A DNA stretch of 64,000 nt, taken from NCBI RefSeq assembly GCF_000715495.1, contig NZ_JNLX01000165.1, forward strand, positions 1-64,000. The letters are read 5' to 3'. A model generated the notes under the pieces. It ran no database searches. It saw only the letters and a list, made by a program, of their open reading frames with translations, and was not told the origin of the DNA. Below, piece by piece: positions 16,306-26,236 of the stretch (the stretch's first letter is position 1; the number at the start of each line of letters is the position of its first letter). The translations under genes and the position numbers were made by a program. Source of the stretch: Hymenobacter sp. IS2118. GTDB lineage: Bacteria > Bacteroidota > Bacteroidia > Cytophagales > Hymenobacteraceae.

Positions 16306-16860
16306 ATGCGACCCGGCACGCTTCTTATCTCGCAACCTTTCCTCGGCGACCCTAACTTCGAGCGCAGCGTTGTTATGCTGTGCCGCGATGAGCCCGAAGA
16401 CGGGTCTTTTGGGTTGGTGCTCAACCGCCTGACTGCCCTCACGCTTGGCGATGTGCTGGAGCTGCCGCCACTAGGAGTCGCTGCTGCCATGCTGCCCATT
16501 TATGTTGGTGGGCCGGTTGAGCCCAACACCCTGCACTACCTGCACCGCCAGCCCGACCTGCCGGGTGCTTCGGCCCTGGGGCAAGAGGTGTACTGGGGCG
16601 GCGACTTTGAACACTTGCTGGGCTTGGTCGGGAACGGCGCGGTTGATGCCGCCAGCGTGCGACTTTTTGCCGGCTATTCGGGCTGGTCGGCGGGCCAGCT
16701 GGCGGGCGAAATCAAGGAGCGGAGTTGGATACGGCACCCGGCAAGCGCGGGGAAAGTGTTTACTTTGTCGTCTGATGCGTTTTGGCGTGAGATTCTTCGG
16801 GAGAAAGGCGGGCGATACAAAGTGCTGGCCAATTATCCGGTAGACCCCCGTTTGAACTGA
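16306..16860 (+). CDS. YqgE/AlgH family protein
   Basis: A 184-residue conserved cytoplasmic protein of the UPF0301 family. Motifs: GTLLISQPFLGDPNFERSVV at the N-terminus, GSFGLVLNR, IYVGGPVEPNTLHYLH and LFAGYSGWSAGQLAGEI. Function is unresolved in the family (linked to alginate or redox regulation in some proteobacteria). ATG 16306 fits the family start exactly; an upstream in-frame ATG adds 25 residues without similarity. It lies 92 bp upstream of the DUF349 gene and may be co-transcribed. Confidence 0.92.
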   Translation: MRPGTLLISQPFLGDPNFERSVVMLCRDEPEDGSFGLVLNRLTALTLGDVLELPPLGVAAAMLPIYVGGPVEPNTLHYLHRQPDLPGASALGQEVYWGGDFEHLLGLVGNGAVDAASVRLFAGYSGWSAGQLAGEIKERSWIRHPASAGKVFTLSSDAFWREILREKGGRYKVLANYPVDPRLN

Positions 16861-16952
16861 TTGGGTCTCAAACCGTAGCTTCTGTTTCATTATCATCCTT
16901 TTTTTGCTCTCTCCTCTGGTCCAATTTGTCGGGCTGGCCTTTTCGAATTTTT

Positions 16953-19421
16953 ATGGCTGCTGAAGAAAACCCCACTGCCCCGCTTGCTGACGGTTCCAAC
17001 CCGTCTGCGGAGGACCGCATGACCATCCTGCAACGTCGCCTGGCCGAAATCCAGGGCACTCCCGCGTCCACTGATGCGGCCGTACCTGCTGCCGACGCAG
17101 ACCAGGGTCAGGTAGAATTGCCCACGCAAGGCACGCCCGAATTGCCCGCCGACCAGCCCCTCGGGGCCGGCACCGCCGAGCCCGTGGCTGAGCCGGCTGT
17201 TGCGGCCGCACACGGCGCCTTCGCGCCCGAGCCCGGTACGCCGGAAGCCAGTGCGGCCATCGAGTCCTCGCACCATGTGGCCAATCCTGCTACGGTTGAT
17301 GGCCACGAAGTATCGGCGTCGCAAGCCCGGGCCTTGGCGCACTATGGTGATGCCTCGCCAGCGGCGGCCGAAAAATCCGTGATTGCTAATCCCGAAGCCT
17401 TGCCTGCCGCCGGCCACATCGACACGGCGCATCCGGCGCCCATTGCCGACCCGGAAACCCTTAGCGGCCCTATGGACAGCGGCGTTGCCGAGTCCGGTGC
17501 TACCGTGGAAGACCAGGCACCCGAGCTGCCCACCGCCCACATCGGCACGGCCGAGGAGTTGGAAACGGCTCCGGAAGAATTGGCTACGCTGCCAACTTCG
17601 GAAGAAACCCCGTTGGATGCCGCGCCCGCCGTGGAAACCCACGAATCGGAAATCCACGAAACCGGGCCCAGCGTATCCGAAGCTGAAATCCCCGATTTTA
17701 CCGCTCTCGACCTGCCTGCCCAGGCTACCTATCTGGTTGGGTTGTTGCGGGACTCCAACGCTGCGCGAAACCGCAAGCAGATTCAGGACCTGACCCGCCA
17801 GTACGAAGCCAATGTGGGCCTGGCCCGCAGTGCGGCCCGCCAGAAGTTTGCCGAGGGTGGCGAAGGCGCCGAAGCTTTCGCTTTTCAGCAGCCCGAAGGC
17901 CAGCAGGAGCTTAATAAGGCCTTGCAGGAATTCCGTGAGAGCCGCGCCAAAGACGCCAAAACCGAAGATGCCAGCCGGGGCGACAACCTGAGCAAGAAAA
18001 AGCAGCTCCTCGACCAGCTTCGTTTGCTGGTTGAAGCAGCGGAAACCAAGGACAGCTCGGCGAAGCTGAAGGCGCTGCAGGGTGAGTGGAAAGCCACCGG
18101 GGCCGTGCCTCAGACCGACAGCCAGGCCATTTGGGATACCTACCACGGTCTGTTGGACATCTATTACAGCAAGCAGGGCCGCTTCCTGGAGATGAAGGAC
18201 CTGGACCGTCGGCGGAACCTCGAAGCCAAAGAAGTGCTGATAAAGCGGGCCGAAGCTTTGGCGCAGGCAACCGGCATTAATAAAGCCCTCGACGAGCTCA
18301 CCAAGCTGCACGACGAGTGGAAGCACATCGGCCCAGTGCCCAACGACCAGCGCGAGCCCCTGTGGCAGCGGTTTATTGCGGCTTCCGACGTGCTGCACCA
18401 GCGCCGCAAGGAGTTTGTGGACCAGCGCTCGACGGTGGAAAAGGCGAACCTGACCGTGAAGCAGGCGCTGCTGGAACGGGTGCTACCTTTTGCCGCGTTC
18501 GATTCGGACCGTGTGAATCTGTGGCGCTCCAAAACCGACGAGCTCCAGGAAATTAAAGTGGAGTGGGAAGCCGCTGGCCTCGTGCCCCGGGCCCAGGCCG
18601 ATGCCCTGAACAAGCAGTACTGGGCGGCCTATAAAGGCTTCTTCAACCGCAAGAACGAATTCTTTAAGTCGCTCGACAATGAGAAATCGGCCAACGTAAA
18701 AGCCAAAATCGCACTAATTGAGCAGGCTGAAGAAGCGGCGAATAACGCCGACGGTGATGCCGCGCGTCAGGTTGTTATCCGGGTGCAGAAGGAGTGGAAG
18801 GACGTGGGCCGCGTGCCCGATAAGTTGGCTGATAAGCTCTGGCACCGTTTCCGCGCCGCCTGCGACGCCGTATTTGAGCGCCCCAAGCACGAGGCCCGGC
18901 AGCGTGAGGAGAAAGTGCAATTGTCGTCGGTGGAGCAAACCAGCCACCTCGAAAAGATTGCCGAGCAAGTCAATGCCCTCTCCGCCGATAACCCTGGCTC
19001 CCTCGAAGGGTTCCGGGGGCTGCTCGCCCGTTGGGGAGCCGAGTTTGACCCCACCGACGTGGGTGCCGGCTCCGGTACTTCCGACCGCAGCGAAGAGCAG
19101 CTGCTAAGCCATCTGGGCAAATACCTCGACCAGGTGCCCGGCCTGGCCTATGCCGACCGTACCGAGCTGTTGTTTCAGGCCGAAGTGGCCCGGTTGAAAG
19201 CCCGCCCGCAGGCGCAGCAGCAGCTTACGCGCAAGGAAATGGCATTGCGCAAGGAAATCAACGAGTTGGAAAATGACCATTCCACCTTGCAGACCAATCT
19301 GGCCTTCTTCGCTCGTTCCAAAAACGCGGCGCAGCTTCGTCAGGAATACGAAGGGCGCATCGCCGAAGGCCAGACGCGCATCGAAATTCTGAAAAAGCAG
19401 CTGAAAATGATTCGCAGCTAA
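16953..19421 (+). CDS. DUF349 repeat protein with acidic N-terminal region
   Basis: An 822-residue protein. Residues about 1-230 are low-complexity, rich in Ala, Pro and Glu, and probably disordered. From about 345 there are four DUF349 repeats, each with the W-K-x-x-G-x-V-P ... LW ... F pattern (EWKATGAVPQTDSQAIW, EWKHIGPVPNDQREPLW, EWEAAGLVPRAQADALN, EWKDVGRVPDKLADKLW). The C-terminus (about 755-822) is a lysine/glutamate-rich coiled coil. DUF349 proteins are cytoplasmic and of unknown function, with an RNA- or ribosome-related role sometimes proposed. ATG 16953 was chosen over an upstream TTG. A terminator follows. Confidence 0.9.
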   Translation: MAAEENPTAPLADGSNPSAEDRMTILQRRLAEIQGTPASTDAAVPAADADQGQVELPTQGTPELPADQPLGAGTAEPVAEPAVAAAHGAFAPEPGTPEASAAIESSHHVANPATVDGHEVSASQARALAHYGDASPAAAEKSVIANPEALPAAGHIDTAHPAPIADPETLSGPMDSGVAESGATVEDQAPELPTAHIGTAEELETAPEELATLPTSEETPLDAAPAVETHESEIHETGPSVSEAEIPDFTALDLPAQATYLVGLLRDSNAARNRKQIQDLTRQYEANVGLARSAARQKFAEGGEGAEAFAFQQPEGQQELNKALQEFRESRAKDAKTEDASRGDNLSKKKQLLDQLRLLVEAAETKDSSAKLKALQGEWKATGAVPQTDSQAIWDTYHGLLDIYYSKQGRFLEMKDLDRRRNLEAKEVLIKRAEALAQATGINKALDELTKLHDEWKHIGPVPNDQREPLWQRFIAASDVLHQRRKEFVDQRSTVEKANLTVKQALLERVLPFAAFDSDRVNLWRSKTDELQEIKVEWEAAGLVPRAQADALNKQYWAAYKGFFNRKNEFFKSLDNEKSANVKAKIALIEQAEEAANNADGDAARQVVIRVQKEWKDVGRVPDKLADKLWHRFRAACDAVFERPKHEARQREEKVQLSSVEQTSHLEKIAEQVNALSADNPGSLEGFRGLLARWGAEFDPTDVGAGSGTSDRSEEQLLSHLGKYLDQVPGLAYADRTELLFQAEVARLKARPQAQQQLTRKEMALRKEINELENDHSTLQTNLAFFARSKNAAQLRQEYEGRIAEGQTRIEILKKQLKMIRS

Positions 19422-19458
19422 CATTGGTTCAGAATCAGTAGCTTATCCGTTTCAGAGG

Positions 19459-19488
19459 AGCCCGACACGAACAGTGTCGGGCTTTTTT
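19459..19488 (+). terminator. Rho-independent terminator after the DUF349 gene
   Basis: Perfect 10-bp stem AGCCCGACAC/GTGTCGGGCT (19459-19468 with 19474-19483), 5-base loop, then a T6 run. Confidence 0.93.
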
Positions 19489-19533
19489 GTGATATAAATG
19501 GCCGATAAAGCTGGCAAAAACGGTTTGCCTGCG

Positions 19534-19541
19534 TACTTTTG
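19534..19541 (+). promoter_or_regulatory. -7 box of the tRNA-Thr promoter
   Basis: TACTTTTG matches the Bacteroidota -7 consensus TAnnTTTG exactly and ends 12 bases before the mature tRNA. A CTG sits at the expected -33 distance (19511-19513) in place of the usual TTG. Confidence 0.65.
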
Positions 19542-19553
19542 TGGCACCTCAAC

Positions 19554-19629
<76 letters not shown>

Positions 19630-19638
19630 TGTGAGAAG

Positions 19639-19697
19639 CAGACCCCAAAAGTCGTCGGGCCGGAAACGGTGGCGAGTTCTGGGGTCTGTTTGGTTTA
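19639..19697 (+). terminator. Possible terminator after tRNA-Thr
   Basis: CAGACCCCA (19639-19647) pairs with TGGGGTCTG (19680-19688), followed by TTTGGTTT. The loop is long (32 bases), so it may instead be a processing hairpin. Confidence 0.4.
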
Positions 19698-19710
19698 GCT
19701 CCGCTTCGTG

Positions 19711-20580
19711 ATGCGCAAAAATTGGCTGGACGCCTTGCCGCCCGTTCCTTCGTTGTTGCTGGCTTCGTTGAGCGTACAGGCCGGGGCGGCCATGGCCAAA
19801 GGGCTTTTCCCGGCCGTTGGCCCGTCGGGCGCTGCCGGCTTGCGCGTCGGTCTGTCGGCCCTTATGCTTTTGGCCGTATTCCGTCCTAGCCTCCGCAACC
19901 TGACGGGCCCGCAGTGGCGCGCCATTATTCCGTACGGGGTGGTGCTGGGTGCCATGAACCTGTTCTTTTATCTGGCGCTGGCCCGTGTACCCCTGGGCTT
20001 ATGCGTGACGCTGGAGTTCATGGGGCCGCTGCTGTTGGCCGTGAGCAGCTCGCGGCGGGTTCTGGACTTTGTGTGGGTGGCGCTGGCCGGCAGCGGCATT
20101 GCCCTGATTGCACCCTGGGACGGCCATGGGCTGGATTTGTTGGGTAGCTTTTTTGCCTTGCTGGCGGGGGCATGCTGGGCGGCTTACATTGTGCTGGGCG
20201 GGCGAGTTTCCCAACTGATTTCCGGCCCGGCAGTTGTCGCAACTGGTATGCTTTTCGCCACCCTCACCGTATTGCCCGTTACCATTGCCGGGGGCGGATT
20301 GGGCCGCCTCACGCCCGCGTTGCTGGTCTCGGGCTTTGCCTTGGCCTTGCTCTCAAGCGCCATCCCATTCACCTTGGAGATGAACGCGCTTCGCAAGCTC
20401 TCCAGCCGCACTTTTAGCGTGCTTATGAGCCTGGGACCGGCTATGGCGGCGGTATGTGGGCTGATTTTCCTGCACGAGCAGCTTTCCTTCACGCAATGGC
20501 TGGCGGTGGCTTTGGTGGTTATTGCTAGCGCGGGCGCGACGCTTAATGCCCGGAAAGTGCTGCCGGCTATCGAAAATTGA
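19711..20580 (+). CDS. rhtA: RhtA-like threonine/homoserine exporter (EamA family)
   Basis: A 289-residue inner-membrane protein with about ten helices in two EamA repeats. The sequence follows E. coli RhtA closely at recognisable points: SVQAGAAMAKGLFPAVG, GAMNLFFYLALARVPLG, TLEFMGPLLLAV, SSRRVLDFVWV, GACWAAYIVLGG and SSAIPFTLEMNALRKLSSRT. RhtA exports threonine and homoserine. ATG 19711 is preferred to the adjacent GTG. It begins 82 bp after the tRNA-Thr gene; the HD hydrolase gene follows after 43 bp. Exact substrate in this organism is inferred from similarity. Confidence 0.83.
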   Translation: MRKNWLDALPPVPSLLLASLSVQAGAAMAKGLFPAVGPSGAAGLRVGLSALMLLAVFRPSLRNLTGPQWRAIIPYGVVLGAMNLFFYLALARVPLGLCVTLEFMGPLLLAVSSSRRVLDFVWVALAGSGIALIAPWDGHGLDLLGSFFALLAGACWAAYIVLGGRVSQLISGPAVVATGMLFATLTVLPVTIAGGGLGRLTPALLVSGFALALLSSAIPFTLEMNALRKLSSRTFSVLMSLGPAMAAVCGLIFLHEQLSFTQWLAVALVVIASAGATLNARKVLPAIEN

Positions 20581-20623
20581 ACAATACCCCAGCGCCTGTT
20601 TCCCACTTTTTATTAATTCTTCT

Positions 20624-21271
20624 ATGGACTTGATACCGGCCACCGCTCATTTCATCGAGCAGAAATTTGCTGATGAAGGCAGCGGGCACGACTGGGCCCA
20701 CATCCGACGGGTGTGGCTGATGGCTCGCCGGCTGGCCGCTGCTGCGTCCGAAGCCGACCCGCTGGTGACGGAGCTGGCCGCGCTGCTGCACGACATTGCC
20801 GACTGGAAGTTTCACGACGGGGACTACGAGGCCGGGCCGCGTGCTGCCCGCGAGTGGCTGCGCAGTCAGGCCGCGTCCGAAGATGTAATCGCGCGTGTCG
20901 AAACTGTGATTCGCGAAGTGTCATTTAAAGGAGCGGGGGTGGCCACGCCCGTTTCTTCAATTGAGGCCGCGTTGGTGCAGGATGCCGACCGGCTGGATGC
21001 CATCGGCGCCATTGGCATTGCCCGCGCTTTTGCCTACGGGGGCCACAAGGGCCGGCCGCTGCACGACCCGGCCGTGCCGCCGGTATTGCATGACTCCTTC
21101 GCTAGCTACCAAAAGAACGCCGCGCCCACCCTCAACCACTTCTACGAGAAGCTGCTGCATCTCCAGGACCGTCTCAACACCGACGCCGCCCGGCAAGTTG
21201 CCGCCAGTCGCCATCGCTACATGGAGGGTTTCGTAGCGCAGTTCCTAGCCGAATGGGAGGGACTGGATTAG
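20624..21271 (+). CDS. HD-domain metal-dependent phosphohydrolase
   Basis: A 215-residue cytoplasmic protein with the HD metal site: HDWAHIRRVW (first His), LLHDIADWKF (HD pair) and VQDADRLDAIGAIGIARAF (final Asp), the arrangement of the YedJ/YpgQ group. These hydrolyse phosphate esters or nucleotides; the substrate here is unknown. ATG 20624 yields the usual start a short way before the first histidine. It is probably co-transcribed with the upstream exporter. Confidence 0.88.
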   Translation: MDLIPATAHFIEQKFADEGSGHDWAHIRRVWLMARRLAAAASEADPLVTELAALLHDIADWKFHDGDYEAGPRAAREWLRSQAASEDVIARVETVIREVSFKGAGVATPVSSIEAALVQDADRLDAIGAIGIARAFAYGGHKGRPLHDPAVPPVLHDSFASYQKNAAPTLNHFYEKLLHLQDRLNTDAARQVAASRHRYMEGFVAQFLAEWEGLD

Positions 21272-21288
21272 CGCAGATTACCTATTTC

Positions 21289-21317
21289 TTGTGGCCGTGG
21301 GCCTTTGGTTACCTTTG
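21289..21317 (+). promoter_or_regulatory. Promoter of the small lipoprotein gene
   Basis: TTG (21289-21291) and TACCTTTG (21310-21317) are spaced by 18 bases, matching the Bacteroidota -33/-7 arrangement. The start codon of the next gene follows only 5 bases after the -7 box, so its mRNA would be leaderless or nearly so. Confidence 0.6.
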
Positions 21318-21322
21318 TGCCC

Positions 21323-21553
21323 ATGAAGCTGCTCCTCCGTTTGGCCCCCTGCTTGCTGGTGTTTTTTGCCGCAAGCTGTCGTACGTGCCCCATCAATACC
21401 TGCCATGTGCGCAAAGTGCACTTGCACAGCGGCGTCAAGTACCGTGGGCAGCCGCTGATTAAAAAGCAAAACCCGTCCATTGGCGAAAAAATTAAAACGC
21501 ATAATCCCAAGTCGGGCACGCATCCCAGCGACAAGAGTAAGCCGCTGAAGTAA
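21323..21553 (+). CDS. Small putative lipoprotein
   Basis: A 76-residue protein with a lipoprotein signal: basic-hydrophobic start MKLLLRLAPCLLVFFAASC, with the lipobox cysteine at about residue 19. The mature part is short, basic and His/Lys-rich with three more cysteines soon after the lipid cysteine (RTCPINTCH) and SGVKYRGQPLIKKQNP. It would be anchored in an envelope membrane facing the periplasm. I do not recognise a function. The TACCTTTG box immediately upstream supports real expression. Confidence 0.72.
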   Translation: MKLLLRLAPCLLVFFAASCRTCPINTCHVRKVHLHSGVKYRGQPLIKKQNPSIGEKIKTHNPKSGTHPSDKSKPLK

Positions 21554-21667
21554 GCAACTCACCGGCGTGCGGTTTGGGAATCTCAAAAAAGGTGCCCCTG
21601 GACCGGCGGCCCGACTACGATTTCAGGTCGTTTACGTTGGGAAAGGGGAGCGGTCCAAAAGGGCTAT

Positions 21668-21705
21668 AAAAGGCCGCAGCGCTTGCCGTTGCGGCCTTTT
21701 TGTTG
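21668..21705 (+). terminator. Terminator upstream of gyrA
   Basis: AAAAGGCCGCAGCG (21668-21681) pairs with CGTTGCGGCCTTTT (21687-21700), one mismatch or G-U pair, followed by further T. It separates the upstream genes from gyrA. Confidence 0.8.
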
Positions 21706-21713
21706 TATCTTCG
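21683..21713 (+). promoter_or_regulatory. Candidate gyrA promoter
   Basis: TTG at 21683-21685, a 20-base spacer and TATCTTCG at 21706-21713 (one mismatch from TAnnTTTG). It overlaps the terminator hairpin, an economical arrangement. Confidence 0.55.
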
Positions 21714-21792
21714 CACATACATAAAGAACCATTCACCCAGCGGCTAAAAGGACCCTGTTTCGGCCCTTCAAAGCTGCCAATCAACCCCCCTA

Positions 21793-24372
21793 ATGGCGGA
21801 AGGCGAAAAAATCATACCGATAAACATCGAAGACGAGATGCGCGGCGCGTACATCGACTACTCGATGTCGGTCATCATCTCCCGGGCTCTGCCTGATGTT
21901 CGCGACGGCCTGAAGCCCGTGCACCGCCGCGTGCTCTACGGCATGAGTGAGCTGGGCGTGAGCTATAATAAATCCTACAAAAAATCAGCCCGTATCGTGG
22001 GCGAGGTGCTGGGTAAGTACCACCCGCACGGCGACAGCTCGGTATACGATACCATGGTACGTATGGCCCAGGACTGGAGCCTGCGCTACCCTTTGGTGGA
22101 CGGCCAGGGTAACTTTGGTTCCGTTGACGGCGACTCGCCGGCTGCCATGCGCTACACCGAAGCCCGCCTTAAGCGACTGTCGGATGAAATGCTCAACGAC
22201 CTGGATAAGGACACCGTTGACTTTCAGCCCAACTTTGACGACTCGCTGGAAGAGCCCAGCGTGATGCCCGCCAAATTTCCGAACCTGCTGGTGAACGGTA
22301 CGTCGGGTATTGCCGTGGGCATGGCCACCAACATGGCCCCTCACAATCTGACGGAAGTTATCAATGGCATCATTGCCTATCTCGACAATCCCGACATTAC
22401 GGTAGATGAGCTGATGCAGTACGTGACGGCGCCCGACTTCCCGACGGGCGGCATCATTTATGGCTACGAAGGGGTGAAGCAGGCCTTCCACACCGGGCGG
22501 GGGCGCGTCATCATGCGGGCCAAGGCTTCTTTCGAAACGTCGAAGACCGGGAAGGACCAAATTGTCATCACCGAAATTCCCTACATGGTGAACAAGGCGT
22601 CGATGATTGAAAAGACGGCCGCGCTCATCAACGACAAGAAGATTGAGGGCATCTCCGACATGCGCGATGAGTCGGACCGCGACGGCATGCGCATCGTGTA
22701 CGACCTCAAGCGGGACGCCATGCCCAGCGTGGTGCTCAACAATCTGTACCGCTACACGCAGCTGCAAAGCTCTTTCGGCGTCAACAATGTGTGCCTGGTG
22801 AAAGGCCGCCCGATGACGCTAAACTTGCAGCAGCTCATTCATTATTTCGTTGAGCACCGCGCGGAGGTTATCATTCGCCGCACCAAGTACGAGCTGGCCG
22901 AAGCCCTGAAGCGGGCCCACATTTTGGAGGGTTTGCTCATCGCGCTCGACCATCTGGACGAGGTAATTGCCCTTATTCGCGGCTCGCGCGACCCCGAGGT
23001 AGCCCGTGGGCAACTTATTACCCGTTTCGCACTGAGCGAAGTGCAGGCCCGCGCCATTCTTGATATGCGTTTGCAGCGCCTTACGGGCCTGGAGCGTGAT
23101 AAAATCGTGGCCGAGTACGAAGAGCTGATGCGCTTGGTAGACCATTTGAATGCCGTGCTGGCGTCGGATGTACTGCAGCGCGGCATCATCAAAACCGAGC
23201 TGGAAGACATTCGGGAGCGCTACGGCGATGCCCGCCGCACGGAAATCAACTACGTCGGCGGCGATTTCTCGACCGAGGATATGATTGCCGACGAGGCAAT
23301 GGTTATCACCATTTCCCGTGAAGGCTACATCAAGCGTACCAACCTGGATGAGTACCGTGCCCAGGGCCGGGGAGGAGCGGGCTCGCGGGGTGCCATTTCG
23401 AAAAAAGACGACTTTACCGAGCACCTTTTCGTGGCCACGACGCACGAATACTTGCTGTTCTTTACCGAGCTTGGTCGCGTGTTCTGGCTCAAAGTGTACG
23501 AAGTGCCGGAAGGAGGGAAGGCCACCAAGGGCTTGCCCATTCAGAACCTTATCGAAATCCCGCGCGAAGACAAAGTGCGTTCCGTGCTCAACGTACGCGG
23601 CCTGAAAGACCCGGATTACCTCGAGAATACCTACCTGATGTTCTGCACGGAGCAGGGTACGGTAAAGAAGACGCCGCTTGTGGCGTACTCGCGCCCTCGT
23701 ACGGCGGGTATCAACGCCATTACCATCAATGAAGGCGACCGGATTCTGGACGTGCAGCTGCTCGCGCCGAATGCGGAAGTGGTGCTAGCTTCACGTTCCG
23801 GGCGGGCCGTGCGCTTTAACGAGTCGAAGGTGCGTTCCATGGGCCGGGCGGCGGCGGGTGTGCGCGGCATTAGTCTCTCCGATACTCCGGGCGACCGGGT
23901 GGTGGGCATGGTTTGCCTTTCGGACCCTTCGCAGGAGCTGTTGGTGGTGAGCGAAAACGGCTATGGCAAGCGCAGCCCTCTCGACGAGTACCGGGTAACC
24001 AACCGCGGCGGTAAAGGCGTCCGTGCCATGAAGCTTACCGACAAAACCGGGAATCTGGTGGCCATCAAAGACGTTAATGACACCGATGACCTGATGATTA
24101 TCAACAAGTCGGGCATTACCATTCGGTTACGTATGAGCGATTTGCGCACCATTGGCAGGGCTACGCAGGGTGTGCGTCTGATTAAAATTGGCAGCAACGA
24201 CGAGATTTCTTCGGTGGCTAAAGTAGCTGCCGAGGAGAAGGAAGAGCTTGAGCCTGAAGCCGCAGTGATTGAAAGTGCTTTGGAAACAGCAACTGGTGTA
24301 ATGGATGCCAGTGCGGCTGAGCCCATCAATCCGGCTGCTGAAGCCGAGGCCGACTCAGAAGAATTGGCATAG
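21793..24372 (+). CDS. gyrA: DNA gyrase subunit A
   Basis: The breakage-reunion subunit of type II topoisomerase, which with GyrB introduces negative supercoils. The 859-residue protein has the N-terminal winged-helix/tower domain with the catalytic tyrosine Y121 ([10 protein letters not shown]), the quinolone-determining region [19 protein letters not shown] with S82 and D86 (the susceptible-type residues at the E. coli 83 and 87 positions), and the six-bladed C-terminal beta-pinwheel with its GyrA box ([10 protein letters not shown] region) from about residue 500. The C-terminal 40 residues are an acidic Ala/Glu-rich tail. Start ATG 21793 gives the standard N-terminus. gyrB is not in the window. 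Confidence 0.97.
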   Translation: MAEGEKIIPINIEDEMRGAYIDYSMSVIISRALPDVRDGLKPVHRRVLYGMSELGVSYNKSYKKSARIVGEVLGKYHPHGDSSVYDTMVRMAQDWSLRYPLVDGQGNFGSVDGDSPAAMRYTEARLKRLSDEMLNDLDKDTVDFQPNFDDSLEEPSVMPAKFPNLLVNGTSGIAVGMATNMAPHNLTEVINGIIAYLDNPDITVDELMQYVTAPDFPTGGIIYGYEGVKQAFHTGRGRVIMRAKASFETSKTGKDQIVITEIPYMVNKASMIEKTAALINDKKIEGISDMRDESDRDGMRIVYDLKRDAMPSVVLNNLYRYTQLQSSFGVNNVCLVKGRPMTLNLQQLIHYFVEHRAEVIIRRTKYELAEALKRAHILEGLLIALDHLDEVIALIRGSRDPEVARGQLITRFALSEVQARAILDMRLQRLTGLERDKIVAEYEELMRLVDHLNAVLASDVLQRGIIKTELEDIRERYGDARRTEINYVGGDFSTEDMIADEAMVITISREGYIKRTNLDEYRAQGRGGAGSRGAISKKDDFTEHLFVATTHEYLLFFTELGRVFWLKVYEVPEGGKATKGLPIQNLIEIPREDKVRSVLNVRGLKDPDYLENTYLMFCTEQGTVKKTPLVAYSRPRTAGINAITINEGDRILDVQLLAPNAEVVLASRSGRAVRFNESKVRSMGRAAAGVRGISLSDTPGDRVVGMVCLSDPSQELLVVSENGYGKRSPLDEYRVTNRGGKGVRAMKLTDKTGNLVAIKDVNDTDDLMIINKSGITIRLRMSDLRTIGRATQGVRLIKIGSNDEISSVAKVAAEEKEELEPEAAVIESALETATGVMDASAAEPINPAAEAEADSEELA

Positions 24373-24556
24373 TTGCTGAATAGGAGCGGGGCGAGCCATT
24401 TGGTTTGTCCCGTTTAGTTTGTGCGAACTCAACACCGGTTGTCCGCGTTTTTAAGACCAAATTCGTGGTGTTCTCTATTTTTCCTTCATGTTCCTCAATT
24501 CAATATTCAATTAATCTGCACTGATTTTTTGGATGTTAAGACTCATTTCCTCCTTT

Positions 24557-25714
24557 ATGAAGAAGACTTTTTTGACGCTCACTGCTGCTGCTGCCTTAGC
24601 TGCGGGCTTGCCATCACTAGTTTCGGCACAAAATTCGGCTGTCACCAATGCCATCCTCAACCAGCGTTCCGGTTTATTGGACAAGGCCCGCGTTGATATT
24701 GACAAAGCTATTGTTAACGAAAAGACCAGTGGCAAAGCTAAAACCTGGTACACCCGCGGCGAAATCTATCAGGGCATGATAGATAATCCTATCTATGGCA
24801 AGCAACTGCAGCCCGGAGAAGGCTTGCAGAAGGCATATGAATCCTACACTAAAACCATTGAGCTTGACAGCAAAACGGGCGAGTTTGGCAAGCAAGCCGA
24901 TGCGAAAATTGAGGGCCTTTATGGTATTGCATTTAACAATGCAGTAAACAGCTACAACTCTAAAGACTACGATAAAGCTATTGCGAGCTATAAACTGGCT
25001 TCCCAAATTAAGCCCCAGGATACAACCGCTGTGTTGTATTCGGCTTACGCTTCCGAGGCAAAACAGGATTTTGCCGGTGCTAAAGCCAGCTATAACCAGT
25101 TGCTGGGCATGAACTATAAATCGTCTACTTTGTTTACGCGTTTGCTTCAAATTGCCAAGCAGCAGGAGGATAAGCAAGAAGCCGCGAAAGTTCTCCAGCA
25201 GGCGTTGGTAGCTTACCCTAATAATAAGGCCTTTATGTTAGAAGACCTTAACGTGGCAATGGCTAACGGCCGAGGTGACGAAGCTTTGATTAAAATCAAC
25301 AAAGCCCTTGCCGCTGACCCCGGTAATTCTAACCTATATGCTGTTCGCGGCTCAATGTTTGACCAGCAAAAGAAAAATGACCTGGCATTGGCTGATTATC
25401 GTAAGGCTGTTGAGCTTGACCCAGATAATTTTGACGCTCAATTCAATCTTGGGGTTTATAATTATAACCGTGCTGCAGATGCTTACACTAAGGCCAGTAA
25501 AATGGATTTGAAAACCTATCACGTTTCCGGTAAGAAGTTTGAAGCTGAAGGAAAAAAATACTTTGATGCTTCGGTTCCGTATTTTGAAAAAGCGCTTCAG
25601 CTTCAGCCCGACGACCGTAACACATTGTCTTCGTTGCAAAAGGTTTACTTCCGTTTGGGGCGTACTGCTGATTCAGAACGTTTGAGTACTAAGTTGAAGT
25701 CGCTCAGCAAGTAG
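24557..25714 (+). CDS. Exported tetratricopeptide-repeat protein
   Basis: A 385-residue protein with a clear signal peptide (MKKTFLTLTAAAALAAGLPS ending near SAQ, residue 25) and TPR motifs along the mature chain (NSYNSKDYDKAIASYKLASQ; SKDYxxA pattern; LALADYRKAVELDPDNFDAQ; SVPYFEKALQLQPDDRNTLS). TPR proteins are protein-protein scaffolds; this one is periplasmic or surface-facing. Base composition is less GC-rich than the neighbours in its second half. It follows gyrA after 184 bp and ends at a strong terminator. The start was moved to ATG 24557 to give the signal peptide its normal N-terminus. Confidence 0.88.
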   Translation: MKKTFLTLTAAAALAAGLPSLVSAQNSAVTNAILNQRSGLLDKARVDIDKAIVNEKTSGKAKTWYTRGEIYQGMIDNPIYGKQLQPGEGLQKAYESYTKTIELDSKTGEFGKQADAKIEGLYGIAFNNAVNSYNSKDYDKAIASYKLASQIKPQDTTAVLYSAYASEAKQDFAGAKASYNQLLGMNYKSSTLFTRLLQIAKQQEDKQEAAKVLQQALVAYPNNKAFMLEDLNVAMANGRGDEALIKINKALAADPGNSNLYAVRGSMFDQQKKNDLALADYRKAVELDPDNFDAQFNLGVYNYNRAADAYTKASKMDLKTYHVSGKKFEAEGKKYFDASVPYFEKALQLQPDDRNTLSSLQKVYFRLGRTADSERLSTKLKSLSK

Positions 25715-25735
25715 TTCCTGGATATTGAATAGGAG

Positions 25736-25762
25736 AGCCCATCCAGTTTGGATGGGCTTTTT
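25736..25762 (+). terminator. Rho-independent terminator after the TPR gene
   Basis: AGCCCATCC/GGATGGGCT 9-bp perfect stem (25736-25744, 25750-25758), 5-base loop, T5 run. Confidence 0.93.
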
Positions 25763-26163
25763 AGTGTTCAGTTAATTTAACATAATATAAATTATAAGAC
25801 ACTTTCTTATGTTGTATTTGCATCCGGTTTTGATGTCCAATTTATTTTACCTTTCGGTTCTTTGATATTATGGATTGGCATCGTATAGTTTTGTCCATAA
25901 AGCCCACTTGCACGGTTTGGTCTGTCATTTTTTTTAGCCGTTAGCACCGCCTTTTGATGGCGATTTGAACGTTATTACCTCTGTGCTGATGTTTCCCGCC
26001 TAATCTGTCCTCGCTCGCTTCTGGATGCGTTCTTCAACTTTTTCTAGCATGATGGTTTGAGCTATAGGTTTAATATGTGGGTGTACAATTATTGCTTGTG
26101 GTAGTCTTATTTCTAATGACCTTTACTCCTACATGTGGTCTTCAATTATTAAAAATACAAAAA

Positions 26164-26200
26164 AGTACAAAAAATCTGCGAATTTTTACTTTTTTGTACT
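26164..26200. repeat. 37-bp palindromic element, copy 1
   Basis: AGTACAAAAAA (26164-26174) and TTTTTTGTACT (26190-26200) form a perfect 11-bp inverted repeat around a 15-base core containing CTGCGAA. The second copy at 26366-26402 has the same length and order of parts. Confidence 0.75.
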
Positions 26201-26236
26201 GAATAGTATTATAATATTACGTGAGGAGGAGGAACA

